Shown in pieces: positions 1-6,562 of a stretch of 6,696 bases of DNA (its first letter is position 1; each line of letters opens with the position of its first letter). The notes below the pieces were generated by a model, which saw only the letters and a list, made by a program, of their open reading frames with translations, made no database searches and was not told the origin of the DNA. The position numbers and the translations under genes are program-made. Source of the DNA: Bacteroidetes bacterium UBA2322 (lineage in GTDB: Bacteria > Bacteroidota > Bacteroidia > Chitinophagales > UBA2359); contig DDVC01000215.1 of assembly GCA_002345145.1 (NCBI GenBank), positions 1 through 6,696 on the forward strand, read 5' to 3'.

Positions 1-54
1 TCAAACTGAGGCTGCACCCATTCCGACGTGATAGGGCGTTCAACATCGGGTACT
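1..54 (-). repeat. Left arm of a dispersed inverted repeat
   Basis: Bases 1-19 match the reverse complement of 6655-6673 at 18 of 19 positions. Further in, the reverse complement of 31-54 aligns with 6616-6639 at 16 of 24 positions, and seven of the eight differences are transitions; a gap of about 4 bases separates the two blocks. The repeat touches the window edge and may continue outside. Read on the minus strand, one frame is open from about base 95 to the edge and ends in EWVQPQF, which could be a gene remnant. No start codon was found for it and the family is not recognised. Confidence 0.6.
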
Positions 55-199
55 ATTGATAGGCTTCCTTTTTGGTACTTAACATAACGCTATGCAGGTA
101 TCAACTGCCGGTAGCCCGATATTGGGTTAATTATTCAAAACGCCAATGGGGGTGCGGAAAGTGGGTTGGTAACATTTCACACAAAGAACGAAAGGAAAA

Positions 200-257
200 A
201 CCGCAGAGAACGCAAAGTCTTTGCGAGCTTTGCACTCCCTTTTGCGTTCTTTGCGGT
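200..257 (-). terminator. Long GCAAAG-type hairpin, possible terminator of the kinase gene
   Basis: Arms 200-216 and 241-257 are complementary over 17 bp with a single mismatch (206/251). The 24-base interior holds two further CTTTGC words (219-224 and 228-233) that can pair with GCAAAG at 212-217. Read on the minus strand, the direction of the kinase, the stem is followed at once by TTTTTCCTTT, so it resembles an intrinsic terminator about 180 bases past the kinase stop. Read on the plus strand it is followed by A's. Related GCAAAG/CTTTGC hairpins occur between genes in many bacteria, so it may be a dispersed repeat that also terminates transcription. Confidence 0.5.
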
Positions 258-305
258 AAAAAATAAACTAAAAAATCAACAAACCTTTGTGTTAAAAAAG
301 CAGAT

Positions 306-429
306 AAGGTTAATGGTTGAACAACTGTTGCAGTTAGCAGTTAGGTTATTAGGGATTAGTTATTTGCAAGTGGAAAGTATTTTGCCGCAAAGAATGCCGG
401 AAAATCATTAACCCTAATTACCATTAACC
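306..429. repeat. Degenerate heptad repeats and 10-bp inverted repeat
   Basis: This gene-free stretch holds loosely periodic 7-base units at 327-361 (GTTGCAG, TTAGCAG, TTAGGTT, ATTAGGG, ATTAGTT). A perfect 10-bp inverted repeat, GGTTAATGGT at 308-317 against ACCATTAACC at 420-429, flanks the tract, and ATTAGGG at 348-354 is complementary to 412-418. At 384-397 there is a partial copy (12 of 14) of the arm of the 200-257 hairpin. Apparent open frames here are short, repeat-derived and lack family resemblance. I see no gene between 258 and 439. Confidence 0.4.
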
Positions 430-439
430 ACATTTGACC

Positions 440-2347
440 CTACCGCTGCCTTATACTTACAATTTTAAAATCGGGATAAGTAACTTCGGCTTCCATTTTT
501 ACAGGTCGGGCAGAGCCAAACCAGCCCGATGAAGCGCCGCTATTGGCAATGGTGTAATCTGCCAAAAAGTTGCCGTCAAGAATAATGTAGTTGAGTGAGT
601 TGGTTTGCAGGGTTTCGGCAGAAGAATTGGCGCTGCCGGAGTTTTGGTAGGCTACCGTTTTTTTTAGCATATCCAACTGAACGTAACCGGTTTCGTTATA
701 GTAGCGTTTGAGCGGGTTAGCAAAAATATCGTCGTAGTAGAGGGTATCATAGCGGTGCTGGTGGTAAAAACTAAGTACTTCTTTCAGTTTTACCTTAATG
801 CCTGCATAATCATCTGGGGCAGGAATAAAGGTTTTTTTAACATAGCTGTTTAGCAGTAATCGGGTAGGATTGGTAAGGGTGTTGGCATATACTAATATGC
901 TGTCGGTATAAGCGCCGGTGAGGTTTTGCGTGTTCAGCACAAAGGTAATGGCGGCAGAGTCGGTTGGTAAAATGGGGGTTTTAGGCTGCCAGTCGGTTTT
1001 AAGATTAAAGCTGTTGGCAAAAATATGGGTAATGTTGAGCGGGTTATTGCCGGTATTTTTAAGGTAAACGGTGCGTTGTATGGCTTTACCCTGTGTGAAT
1101 TCGCCCAAGTTAAGCAGCGGCTGGGCAAGCAGGGCAGTAGTAAGGGTATCAGCGCCATTGGCAGCTTGCCGGTCATTATTGAACAGTCCCGAAAACGGGT
1201 CGCCCAAAAATTGCTGCAAAATCCAAATAGCCAGCAGCGCCAGAGCGGTAAACACCACCCCTTTGTAAATTTTGTCGCCCCAAGAGGGTTCAGATTTAGG
1301 GGGCGGATTAGTGTGTGTAGCGGGTGTATTGGTTTTTGGGGGGGGCGGCGTATGCTGAACGGGTTGTTTTTTAGGTGGTGGCGGCGGCGTATGTTGTTGC
1401 ACAGGCGGCGGCGGAAGGGTGGTTTTAGTGCCCTCTTCATATAGGGCTGCCGTTTTATCTTGCAGCAAGTTTAGCAGTTCTTGCGCGCTTTGTGCGCGGT
1501 GGGCGGCATGTTTAACCAAACATCGGGCAATTACCTGCCTAAAAGGGGCAGGAATGGTGTGCAACGGCAATGCGTTGGGGTCAAAATTATCAGCCTGCGC
1601 CACTATTTCGGCATCGGTACTGCCTTTGCTGCGTCTGCCAAAGGGCAGTTGACCGGTAAAAATTTCGTATAAAATAGCACCCAGCGCCCACAGGTCGGCA
1701 TTAGTAGCAACTTTTTGGTTGATGCCGTATTTATGTGGAAAAAACTGTTCGGGTGCCATGTACTCAATGGTGCCTTTGAGGTGAATGGTAGATTCTTCGG
1801 AGCCAAGCAGGTTTTTACTCAGCCCAAAATCGGCAATTTTGGCTATCCACTCGCCGCCGGGTTGGCGGTGCATGAGTATATTGGCAGGTTTAAGGTCGCG
1901 GTGTACAATTTGGCGCTGCTCTAAATGCAGCAACCCTCGCAGTATTTGAATGGTAATATCTTTGAGCACATCGGGCTGGGGTTTAAGCCGGCTCACAAAG
2001 GCTTTAAAATCGGAGCCGGCTTGCAAAAATTCCTTGCCGTTGGCATACTCCACCACCCCTATTTGCACCGGAAAATTGCGCCCCAAGCTATCGGTAATAG
2101 GCATGAGCAGGGCATCGTAGTAGGTAATAAGGTTTGGGTGCGAGAGCCCCAGTTGAATCATGCGCTTCATTTCGTTCAGCACATCATACTTGCTTTGGGC
2201 TTGGTTTTCGGTAGGGCGGTAAAATTTGAGCGCCACATACCTTTCCAGCAGCACATCATAGGCGCGGTAAATATCGGCAAAAGCGCCTCTGCCCAAAAAA
2301 TCGCGGTCGGGGTCGTATCGGTATTTGTGAAAAAGAAGTTGCTCCAT
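440..2347 (-). CDS. Membrane-anchored Ser/Thr protein kinase with DUF1573-like C-terminal part
   Basis: The 635-residue product is a Hanks-type (eukaryotic-like) protein kinase. The N-terminal half is a complete, probably active catalytic domain: glycine loop LGRGAFADIY at 18-27, ATP lysine in VALKF (K41), likely helix-C glutamate E59, catalytic HRDLKPAN at 149-156 (D151), DFG at 173-175, APE at 198-200, and DLWALG from 218. A proline-rich linker (about 311-354, several runs of 4-5 P) leads to one hydrophobic segment at about 363-381, so the kinase faces the cytoplasm and the rest lies outside it. Residues about 407-505 resemble a DUF1573/Ig-like domain (LGEFTQG, then LKNTGNNPLNIT). Residues 512-635 are not firmly recognised; an NTF2-like fold is possible. 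The ATG at 2347 sits 19 residues before the first loop glycine and has no Shine-Dalgarno. Substrate and signal are unknown. Confidence 0.94.
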   Translation of the reverse strand: MEQLLFHKYRYDPDRDFLGRGAFADIYRAYDVLLERYVALKFYRPTENQAQSKYDVLNEMKRMIQLGLSHPNLITYYDALLMPITDSLGRNFPVQIGVVEYANGKEFLQAGSDFKAFVSRLKPQPDVLKDITIQILRGLLHLEQRQIVHRDLKPANILMHRQPGGEWIAKIADFGLSKNLLGSEESTIHLKGTIEYMAPEQFFPHKYGINQKVATNADLWALGAILYEIFTGQLPFGRRSKGSTDAEIVAQADNFDPNALPLHTIPAPFRQVIARCLVKHAAHRAQSAQELLNLLQDKTAALYEEGTKTTLPPPPVQQHTPPPPPKKQPVQHTPPPPKTNTPATHTNPPPKSEPSWGDKIYKGVVFTALALLAIWILQQFLGDPFSGLFNNDRQAANGADTLTTALLAQPLLNLGEFTQGKAIQRTVYLKNTGNNPLNITHIFANSFNLKTDWQPKTPILPTDSAAITFVLNTQNLTGAYTDSILVYANTLTNPTRLLLNSYVKKTFIPAPDDYAGIKVKLKEVLSFYHQHRYDTLYYDDIFANPLKRYYNETGYVQLDMLKKTVAYQNSGSANSSAETLQTNSLNYIILDGNFLADYTIANSGASSGWFGSARPVKMEAEVTYPDFKIVSIRQR

Positions 2348-2378
2348 TGGTGAAGGTTCAAAATAAAAATTTGCCCTA

Positions 2379-2386
2379 CAAAATTA
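2379..2386 (-). promoter_or_regulatory. Candidate -7 box for the kinase gene
   Basis: On the minus strand this reads TAATTTTG, a full match to the Bacteroidota -7 consensus TAnnTTTG, 31 bases before the kinase ATG. The following leader is A/T-rich, as usual in this phylum. No good -33 TTG lies at the expected distance: the nearest candidate is about 25 bases upstream, which is too far. The identical octamer precedes the AtuA gene at 4392-4399. A single 8-base match in AT-rich DNA is weak evidence. Confidence 0.35.
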
Positions 2387-2453
2387 AGCAAAATTCGCTA
2401 TTGTACTGCACCAAGCTGCAAATAAATGCTATATGGGTATTTTTGGGGAGTAT

Positions 2454-2774
2454 TTAGTCGGGTATGGTAAGCTCTAAACGCAGCAGGTGGCTGGAAAAAT
2501 TTTTACCCAGCGTATCCATGCGCATGGAGCGCGAGGCGCCGCCATCTAATGCGCCATGGCACACAAAGTTGAGCGCTTCTATGGAGTCCCACTCATAACG
2601 AACCACTTCGCCGGTAATGAGGCTGCCAAAATGTTTTTTTACCACATCTGCACTCAGGTGCTTTTTTAGTATTTGGTACGCATCGGGCGTTTTTGCCAAT
2701 ACCCCAATGTTGCAAACGTCGTTTTTATCGCCCGAACGGGCAGCGGCAAGGTCAATAAGTTTAAGAAGTTGCAT
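2454..2774 (-). CDS. AtuA-related small protein (AtuA-like ferredoxin-fold domain)
   Basis: This 106-residue protein matches the domain that forms the C-terminal part of one-piece AtuA/DUF1446 proteins. Visible family features are the N-terminal LAAARSGDKNDVCNIGVLAK (residues 8-27), a central VVRYEWDSIEALNF, and a late GALDGGASRSMRMDTLGK. The role is unknown. AtuA is encoded in the acyclic-terpene utilisation cluster of Pseudomonas, but its biochemical step is not established, and no other terpene genes are seen here. I chose the ATG at 2774 because the domain begins there. The frame stays open to an ATG at 2945, but those 57 extra residues are translated tandem repeat (YYLPKLPSTI and similar). 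The large AtuA gene lies 198 bp upstream in the same frame, so the two products probably work together. Confidence 0.88.
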   Translation of the reverse strand: MQLLKLIDLAAARSGDKNDVCNIGVLAKTPDAYQILKKHLSADVVKKHFGSLITGEVVRYEWDSIEALNFVCHGALDGGASRSMRMDTLGKNFSSHLLRLELTIPD

Positions 2775-2782
2775 GGTGAGAT

Positions 2783-2893
2783 GGTAGATAGTAGATGGTA
2801 GTTTTGGTAGATAGTAGATGGTAGTTTTGGTAGATAGTAGATGGTAGTTTTGGTAGATAGTAGATGGTAGTTTTGGTAGATAGTAGATGGTAG
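2783..2893. repeat. 23-bp tandem repeat, about 4.8 copies
   Basis: Copies start at 2783, 2806, 2829, 2852 and 2875. The first four are identical and the fifth keeps 19 of 23 bases. Each is GGTAGATAGTAGATGGTAG followed by TTTT. The array ends 8 bases before the ATG of the small AtuA-related gene, so it is the leader of that gene. Because 23 is not a multiple of 3, successive copies use all three frames, and on the minus strand none contains a stop codon. Confidence 0.97.
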
Positions 2894-2933
2894 TGGGTAA
2901 TTCGTAATTGATAGTGGTAATTGGTATTAGTAA

Positions 2934-2968
2934 CTCATAATTCATAATTCACAACTCATAACTCATAA
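2934..2968. repeat. Heptanucleotide repeat (CTCATAA-type), 5 units
   Basis: Five consecutive 7-base units, CTCATAA, TTCATAA, TTCACAA, CTCATAA, CTCATAA, sit 4 bases past the stop of the large AtuA gene. On the minus strand they read as repeated TTATGAG and supply spurious ATG codons, including the one at 2945. Units of the same type (TTATGCG, TTATTAG, TTATGAA) recur at 6588-6608. This is a simple short tandem repeat, and no function is visible. Confidence 0.85.
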
Positions 2969-2972
2969 CCAA

Positions 2973-4364
2973 CTACACTTCCCAAATTTGCACGGTTTCT
3001 TGTACGGCGCTTCGGGGTATGAGGGTGGGCCAAAGGCTGAGTATAACGCGGTTTACCTTGCCCCATGTAGGCATAGATACAATGCCCGGCGGACCATTTA
3101 GCCCTAAGCAGGTAATGGCTTGCATGGCTATTTTGCCGGTATTGGCATCGGAATGTTTTATGGCAAGGCGCACACCCAGTTCGTTGAGTTGGTTTAGCAC
3201 ATCGGGCGGCGGGGTGGGGGCAGCGCCCGGGTGAATACCGTTTACGCCCACAATGGTAAACTCTTTTCGCTCAATGCGTATAGGCAGGCGCGCCCATATT
3301 TCGTTTACCGCCTCTATAAATCGGGTGCATTTGTCGTAGGCGTAGGGCCATGAAAAAAAGAAAAACTGCTCGGTAATAAAACCCTCGTGCAAACCTATGG
3401 CTAATTTAAGTTCGTTGGGGCGGGGTTTGCCCTTAGCGCCGCTTACTTGCACGTGGTTGGGCGCTAACTCGGTAAGTTGTATTTGGGTAAGGTCAACCGT
3501 TACATCGGGGGTAATGTAGTGTGCGGGATTGTGAATTTCATACACCAATTGCTCGCGCAGGGTATTGCGGCTCACCTTTCCTCCCTCCGAATCGAGTTTG
3601 GTAAAAACGGCGCTTCCGTCTTCGCTTACGTGAGCAATAGGGTAGCCCAAATTGCTAACAGGGTAATCCATAGGCCACTCTGCATAGGAGTTGCCGCCCG
3701 ATGCCTGCCCGCCACATTCCAACAAATGCCCTATGGCAATGCCGCTTGCCAGCCGGTCAAGGTCGGGTTGTGATAGGTTGCCGGTTAGTTTCCATCCAAA
3801 TTTATGTACCAAAATACCCAGCGTAAGGCAGGGGTCGGCTACTCTGCCGGCAAGAATAAGGTTAGCGCCTTGGTTTAGGGCATCGGCAACTGATTGAGCG
3901 CCTATGTAAACATTGGCATGAGTGGGCGGGTATTTGTTTTCAGCAAAAGGTTTACCCGTATCTAAGTGGCTCAGTTGGTGTCCGTTTTGTTGCAATTGGG
4001 GCAGTTGGCTCAGCAGGTCATCGCCGGTAATAGTGGCTATTTTAAAGTTGGTAATGCCTTGTTGTTTAAGTATGGCAGCCACTTTTTGAGCGGCGCTTTC
4101 GGGGTTTAGCCCGCCGGAGTTGGTAACTATGCGTATGCCGTTTTGGTGGGCAATGGGAATTAAAAATTTTGCCAGTGTTTCTAGGTCGCGGGCATAACCC
4201 ATGTTGGGGTCGGCAAGCCGGTCTTTTTGCAATATAGACAAGGTTAGCTCTGCCAGCGCATCATGCACTAAAAAATCGGCTCCTTGTTGGGCAGCTATGG
4301 CTATGGCTGCCATGGGGCTATCGCCATAAAATCCCTGCGCTCCGGCTATTCTTACTACACTCAT
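2973..4364 (-). CDS. AtuA/DUF1446 family protein, large domain
   Basis: The 463-residue product corresponds to the main AtuA (DUF1446, acyclic terpene utilisation) domain without the C-terminal ferredoxin-like domain, which is a separate downstream gene. Family-type features are an N-terminal MSVVRIAGAQGFYGDSP, TNSGGLNPES at 81-90, GRVADP at 173-178, LLECGGQASGGNS at 214-226, and a glycine/proline-rich VGVNGIHPGAAP at 372-383. There is no signal peptide or membrane segment, so it is presumably cytoplasmic. The enzymatic role of AtuA is not known; a link to branched or isoprenoid acyl-CoA breakdown is inferred from Pseudomonas gene context and is unsupported by neighbours here. The ATG at 4364 begins directly at the conserved N-terminus. 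The gene ends in TAG. The same frame then has one more stop (TGA at 2949-2951) before the frame that contains the second half. It diverges from the membrane protein gene. Confidence 0.92.
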   Translation of the reverse strand: MSVVRIAGAQGFYGDSPMAAIAIAAQQGADFLVHDALAELTLSILQKDRLADPNMGYARDLETLAKFLIPIAHQNGIRIVTNSGGLNPESAAQKVAAILKQQGITNFKIATITGDDLLSQLPQLQQNGHQLSHLDTGKPFAENKYPPTHANVYIGAQSVADALNQGANLILAGRVADPCLTLGILVHKFGWKLTGNLSQPDLDRLASGIAIGHLLECGGQASGGNSYAEWPMDYPVSNLGYPIAHVSEDGSAVFTKLDSEGGKVSRNTLREQLVYEIHNPAHYITPDVTVDLTQIQLTELAPNHVQVSGAKGKPRPNELKLAIGLHEGFITEQFFFFSWPYAYDKCTRFIEAVNEIWARLPIRIERKEFTIVGVNGIHPGAAPTPPPDVLNQLNELGVRLAIKHSDANTGKIAMQAITCLGLNGPPGIVSMPTWGKVNRVILSLWPTLIPRSAVQETVQIWEV

Positions 4365-4391
4365 AACATACTGCGCTTTTGGTTAGCGGCT

Positions 4392-4399
4392 CAAAATTA
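4392..4399 (-). promoter_or_regulatory. Candidate -7 box for the AtuA genes
   Basis: The minus strand reads TAATTTTG, fitting the Bacteroidota -7 consensus TAnnTTTG, 27 bases before the AtuA ATG. No clear TTG occurs at the -33 distance. Upstream on the same strand are an A6 tract (4415-4420) and an A10 tract (4435-4444) with centres 22 bp apart, roughly two helical turns. This could bend the DNA or act like an UP element. The promoter call rests on motif and position alone. Confidence 0.4.
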
Positions 4400-4413
4400 C
4401 AATGCACGCATTG
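4400..4413. promoter_or_regulatory. Small palindrome next to the AtuA -7 box, possible operator
   Basis: CAATGC and GCATTG form a perfect 6-bp inverted repeat with a 2-base centre. It abuts the candidate -7 box at 4392-4399 and so would lie in the promoter spacer, where a dimeric repressor could block transcription. No regulator gene is present in the window, and a 6-bp palindrome can arise by chance. Confidence 0.25.
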
Positions 4414-4531
4414 ATTTTTTAGCATCGGGCGGCATTTTTTTTTTGATAACCAAAACATAACATTTGCCAAAGTGCAAAAAACCCGATGGGTTGTTACCTT
4501 TATACTGTATTTACCATGCCCGATGTGTGTT

Positions 4532-5242
4532 ATGTTTTACCCGATAATAGACGAAAACTGCCGTTTTGCCATGTGGACAGCCGAACATGCTGCGGTGTTG
4601 CTTTTTTCTGTTTTGCTGGGCTTGGGGCTGATAGGATTAGCCAAATACCGCCTTACCGATGTGCAAAAACATCGGGTATTGAACGTTATGGGGTGGGTTA
4701 TATCGGGCACGGTTATAGGCTGGACGGGCATCAAACTCTATTTGGGCATTTTTAACCTACAAGAAGACCTGCCCTTGCCCTTGTGCAACGCTATGGCTTT
4801 ATTGATACCTGTTTTTACCGCCACCCGAAACCCCCAACTGTTTGAGTTGCTTTACTTTTGGGTGCTGGCAGGCACGTTTCAAGCCATTATTACCCCCGAT
4901 TTGTTGGATAGTTTTCCGCATTACCATTTCCTTAAATACTGGGTAGTGCATAATGGCTTGGTTTTGGTAGTGTTGTATGCTGCCATTGTTTACCAAATGC
5001 GCCCCACCGTTGCCGGCATTGGCAAGGCGTTTTTGTATCTGCAACCCTATATACTGTTTTGTATGGGGGTAAACTATGTACTGGGGTCAAACTACCAGTA
5101 CCTGCACCACAAACCCATAAACGGTTCGCTATTGGATTATATGGGTGAGTGGCCTTATTACATTGTTTCGGCACAGTTGATTGCCGTTCCTATGTTTTTT
5201 TTAGTTTTTTTGCCTTATGTTCGCCTCAAAAAGCGCCTGTAA
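4532..5242 (+). CDS. YwaF/TIGR02206 family integral membrane protein
   Basis: With the ATG at 4532 the product is 236 residues and has about seven membrane segments (roughly 19-37, 51-73, 80-97, 103-124, 132-153, 165-187, 212-231). Family hallmarks are visible: FAMWTAEH before helix 1, LPLCNAMAL in helix 3, FWVLAGTFQAIITPDL in helix 4, and near the C-terminus NYQYLHHKP and SLLDYMGEWPYYIV. The family is widespread and its function is unknown. The start is uncertain. The frame runs upstream to a GTG at 4472 and an ATG at 4523; I prefer 4532 because family members begin shortly before the F..(S/T)..H motif and because the length then fits. No Shine-Dalgarno is seen. An oxidoreductase gene follows 57 bp downstream on the same strand, probably in one operon. 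Confidence 0.87.
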   Translation: MFYPIIDENCRFAMWTAEHAAVLLFSVLLGLGLIGLAKYRLTDVQKHRVLNVMGWVISGTVIGWTGIKLYLGIFNLQEDLPLPLCNAMALLIPVFTATRNPQLFELLYFWVLAGTFQAIITPDLLDSFPHYHFLKYWVVHNGLVLVVLYAAIVYQMRPTVAGIGKAFLYLQPYILFCMGVNYVLGSNYQYLHHKPINGSLLDYMGEWPYYIVSAQLIAVPMFFLVFLPYVRLKKRL

Positions 5243-5261
5243 ACCAATAGCCGGTTGGTTT
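5241..5261 (+). other. 7-bp hairpin overlapping the stop codon
   Basis: AAACCAA (5241-5247) and TTGGTTT (5255-5261) form a perfect 7-bp stem with a 7-base loop. The stem starts within the TAA stop of the membrane protein gene. Only three pairs are G-C and just one more T follows the stem, so it is a poor terminator. It might weaken read-through into, or influence decay between, the two genes of the putative operon. Confidence 0.3.
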
Positions 5262-5299
5262 TGCAAATGCCCGGCAATAAACCGTTACTTTTTACCCTT

Positions 5300-6562
5300 A
5301 TGCACTTTGTAATAATTGGCAATGGCGTAGCCGGCATTACCGCCGCCCTATATTTGCGCAAACTAAACAGCGAGTGCCGTATTACAGTCATTTCGGCAGA
5401 GAGCCCCTATTTTTTTTCCCGAACCGCCCTCATGTATGTGTATATGGGGCATCTTACCTTTAACCAAACCAAACCCTACGAAGACCATTTTTGGCAAAAA
5501 AACCGCATCGGGCTCTTGAATGACCGCGTTACATCGGTCAATTTTGAGCAAAAAACGCTTCACTTGCAAAGCGGCAATACCATTGGCTACCACAAATTGC
5601 TGCTGGCTACCGGTTCAACACCAAACAAACTGCAAGCGCCGGGCTCCGAGCTTGCGGGTGTGCAAAACCTGTATAGCCTGCATGACCTTGAACTGCTAAA
5701 CCAAAACAGCCGGGGCATTCACCAAGCCGTAGTAGTAGGCGGCGGGCTTACCGGCGCTGAGGTTGCCGAAATGTTGCTTTCGCGGGGTATAAGCGTTACG
5801 TTTTTAGTGCGCGAAAACAGCTATATGCGCTCGGTACTGCCACCCGAAGAATCGGGCATGGTTGCCAATCACATAAAAGCACATGGCGTACAGCTTAAAT
5901 TAGCTACCCAATTGCAGGCAATACTGCCCAATGAGCAGGACAGGGTAAAAGCCGTAACTACCCACAACGGCGAGGTTATAAGCGCCCAATTGGTGGTTGT
6001 TACCACCGGCGTTAGCCCCAATATAGCTTTTTTGAAAAATACCGGTTTGGCTACAGATAAGGGAATTTTGGTAAACCAACATCTGCAAACCAATATACCC
6101 GATGTGTTTGCTGCCGGCGATTGCGCCCAGTTCTTACAGCCATTGCCCGATAGGCAAGCCATAGAGCAAACTTGGTACACCGCCCAAATGCAGGGCAAAA
6201 CTGCCGCTTTTAACCTGCTTGGGCACACTAAACCCTACTTGCCGCGCTTGTGGTTTAATGCCGCTAAGTTTTTTGATTTGGAGTACCAAACATTTGGGTT
6301 GGTAAACTCCCTACCCCTGCCTCATACAACCCACTTGTACCGTAAACACCCCACCCAAAACAAGTGCATAAGATTGGTTTACCACACCCAAAGCGGCGCT
6401 CTGCTGGGCGTTAATGCACTGGGAGTAAGGCTTCGGCACGAGGTAATAGAAAACTGGATTGCCCAACAAGTAACCTATACCTACGCCCTTGCCCATTTTA
6501 GACAAGCCTTGTTTGATGCTGAGTTTACTCCCTCTGCTATGCAATGGCTGACCGGTAAGTGA
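5300..6562 (+). CDS. FAD/NAD(P)-dependent oxidoreductase (pyridine nucleotide-disulfide oxidoreductase superfamily)
   Basis: The 420-residue protein has the two-Rossmann layout of the NirB N-domain, rubredoxin reductase and ferredoxin reductase group. The FAD-binding GNGVAG lies at 7-12, with acidic E34 at the end of strand 2 (probable ribose contact), and LLATGSTP at 101-108. The NAD(P)-binding VVGGGLTGAEVAEML lies at 145-159, and the second FAD motif VFAAGDCAQF at 269-278. There is no CxxC pair, so a redox-active disulfide mechanism is unlikely; it more likely passes electrons between NAD(P)H and an unseen acceptor. NADH versus NADPH cannot be decided. There is no signal peptide, so it is presumably cytoplasmic. 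I chose the ATG at 5300 because MHFVIIGNGVAG is the typical N-terminus; the frame continues upstream to a TTG at 5255 and an ATG at 5267. It follows the membrane protein gene closely, but no shared function is known. Confidence 0.93.
   Translation: MHFVIIGNGVAGITAALYLRKLNSECRITVISAESPYFFSRTALMYVYMGHLTFNQTKPYEDHFWQKNRIGLLNDRVTSVNFEQKTLHLQSGNTIGYHKLLLATGSTPNKLQAPGSELAGVQNLYSLHDLELLNQNSRGIHQAVVVGGGLTGAEVAEMLLSRGISVTFLVRENSYMRSVLPPEESGMVANHIKAHGVQLKLATQLQAILPNEQDRVKAVTTHNGEVISAQLVVVTTGVSPNIAFLKNTGLATDKGILVNQHLQTNIPDVFAAGDCAQFLQPLPDRQAIEQTWYTAQMQGKTAAFNLLGHTKPYLPRLWFNAAKFFDLEYQTFGLVNSLPLPHTTHLYRKHPTQNKCIRLVYHTQSGALLGVNALGVRLRHEVIENWIAQQVTYTYALAHFRQALFDAEFTPSAMQWLTGK

Noticed and set aside
72..411. 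Two short plus-strand open frames in the left gene-free region
   Set aside because: Both run through the GCAAAG hairpin and heptad repeats, their peptides are translated repeat (for example FCVLCGKK), and no family signature or convincing start is present.
934..1444. Overlapping long open frames inside the kinase gene on both strands
   Set aside because: They lie within the proline-rich linker and DUF1573-like coding region, whose GC-rich codons keep other frames open; their peptides are low-complexity and lack family signatures.
2783..2893. CRISPR array
   Set aside because: The 23-bp units are directly adjacent with no unique spacers, and no cas gene is present.
2775..2945. 57-residue N-terminal extension of the small AtuA-related gene
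   Set aside because: The residues are translated 23-bp and heptad repeat; the domain itself begins at the ATG at 2774. The extension is noted only as a feature of the open frame.
5259..5293. Separate promoter for the oxidoreductase (TTTTG, 22 bases, TACTTTTT)
   Set aside because: The -7 match lacks the final G, and the start of transcription would fall on or next to the ATG. Co-transcription with the upstream gene is simpler.
5255..5299. Upstream TTG start of the oxidoreductase
   Set aside because: It adds 15 residues before the conserved FAD-binding N-terminus, and MHFVIIGNGVAG at 5300 fits the family start.
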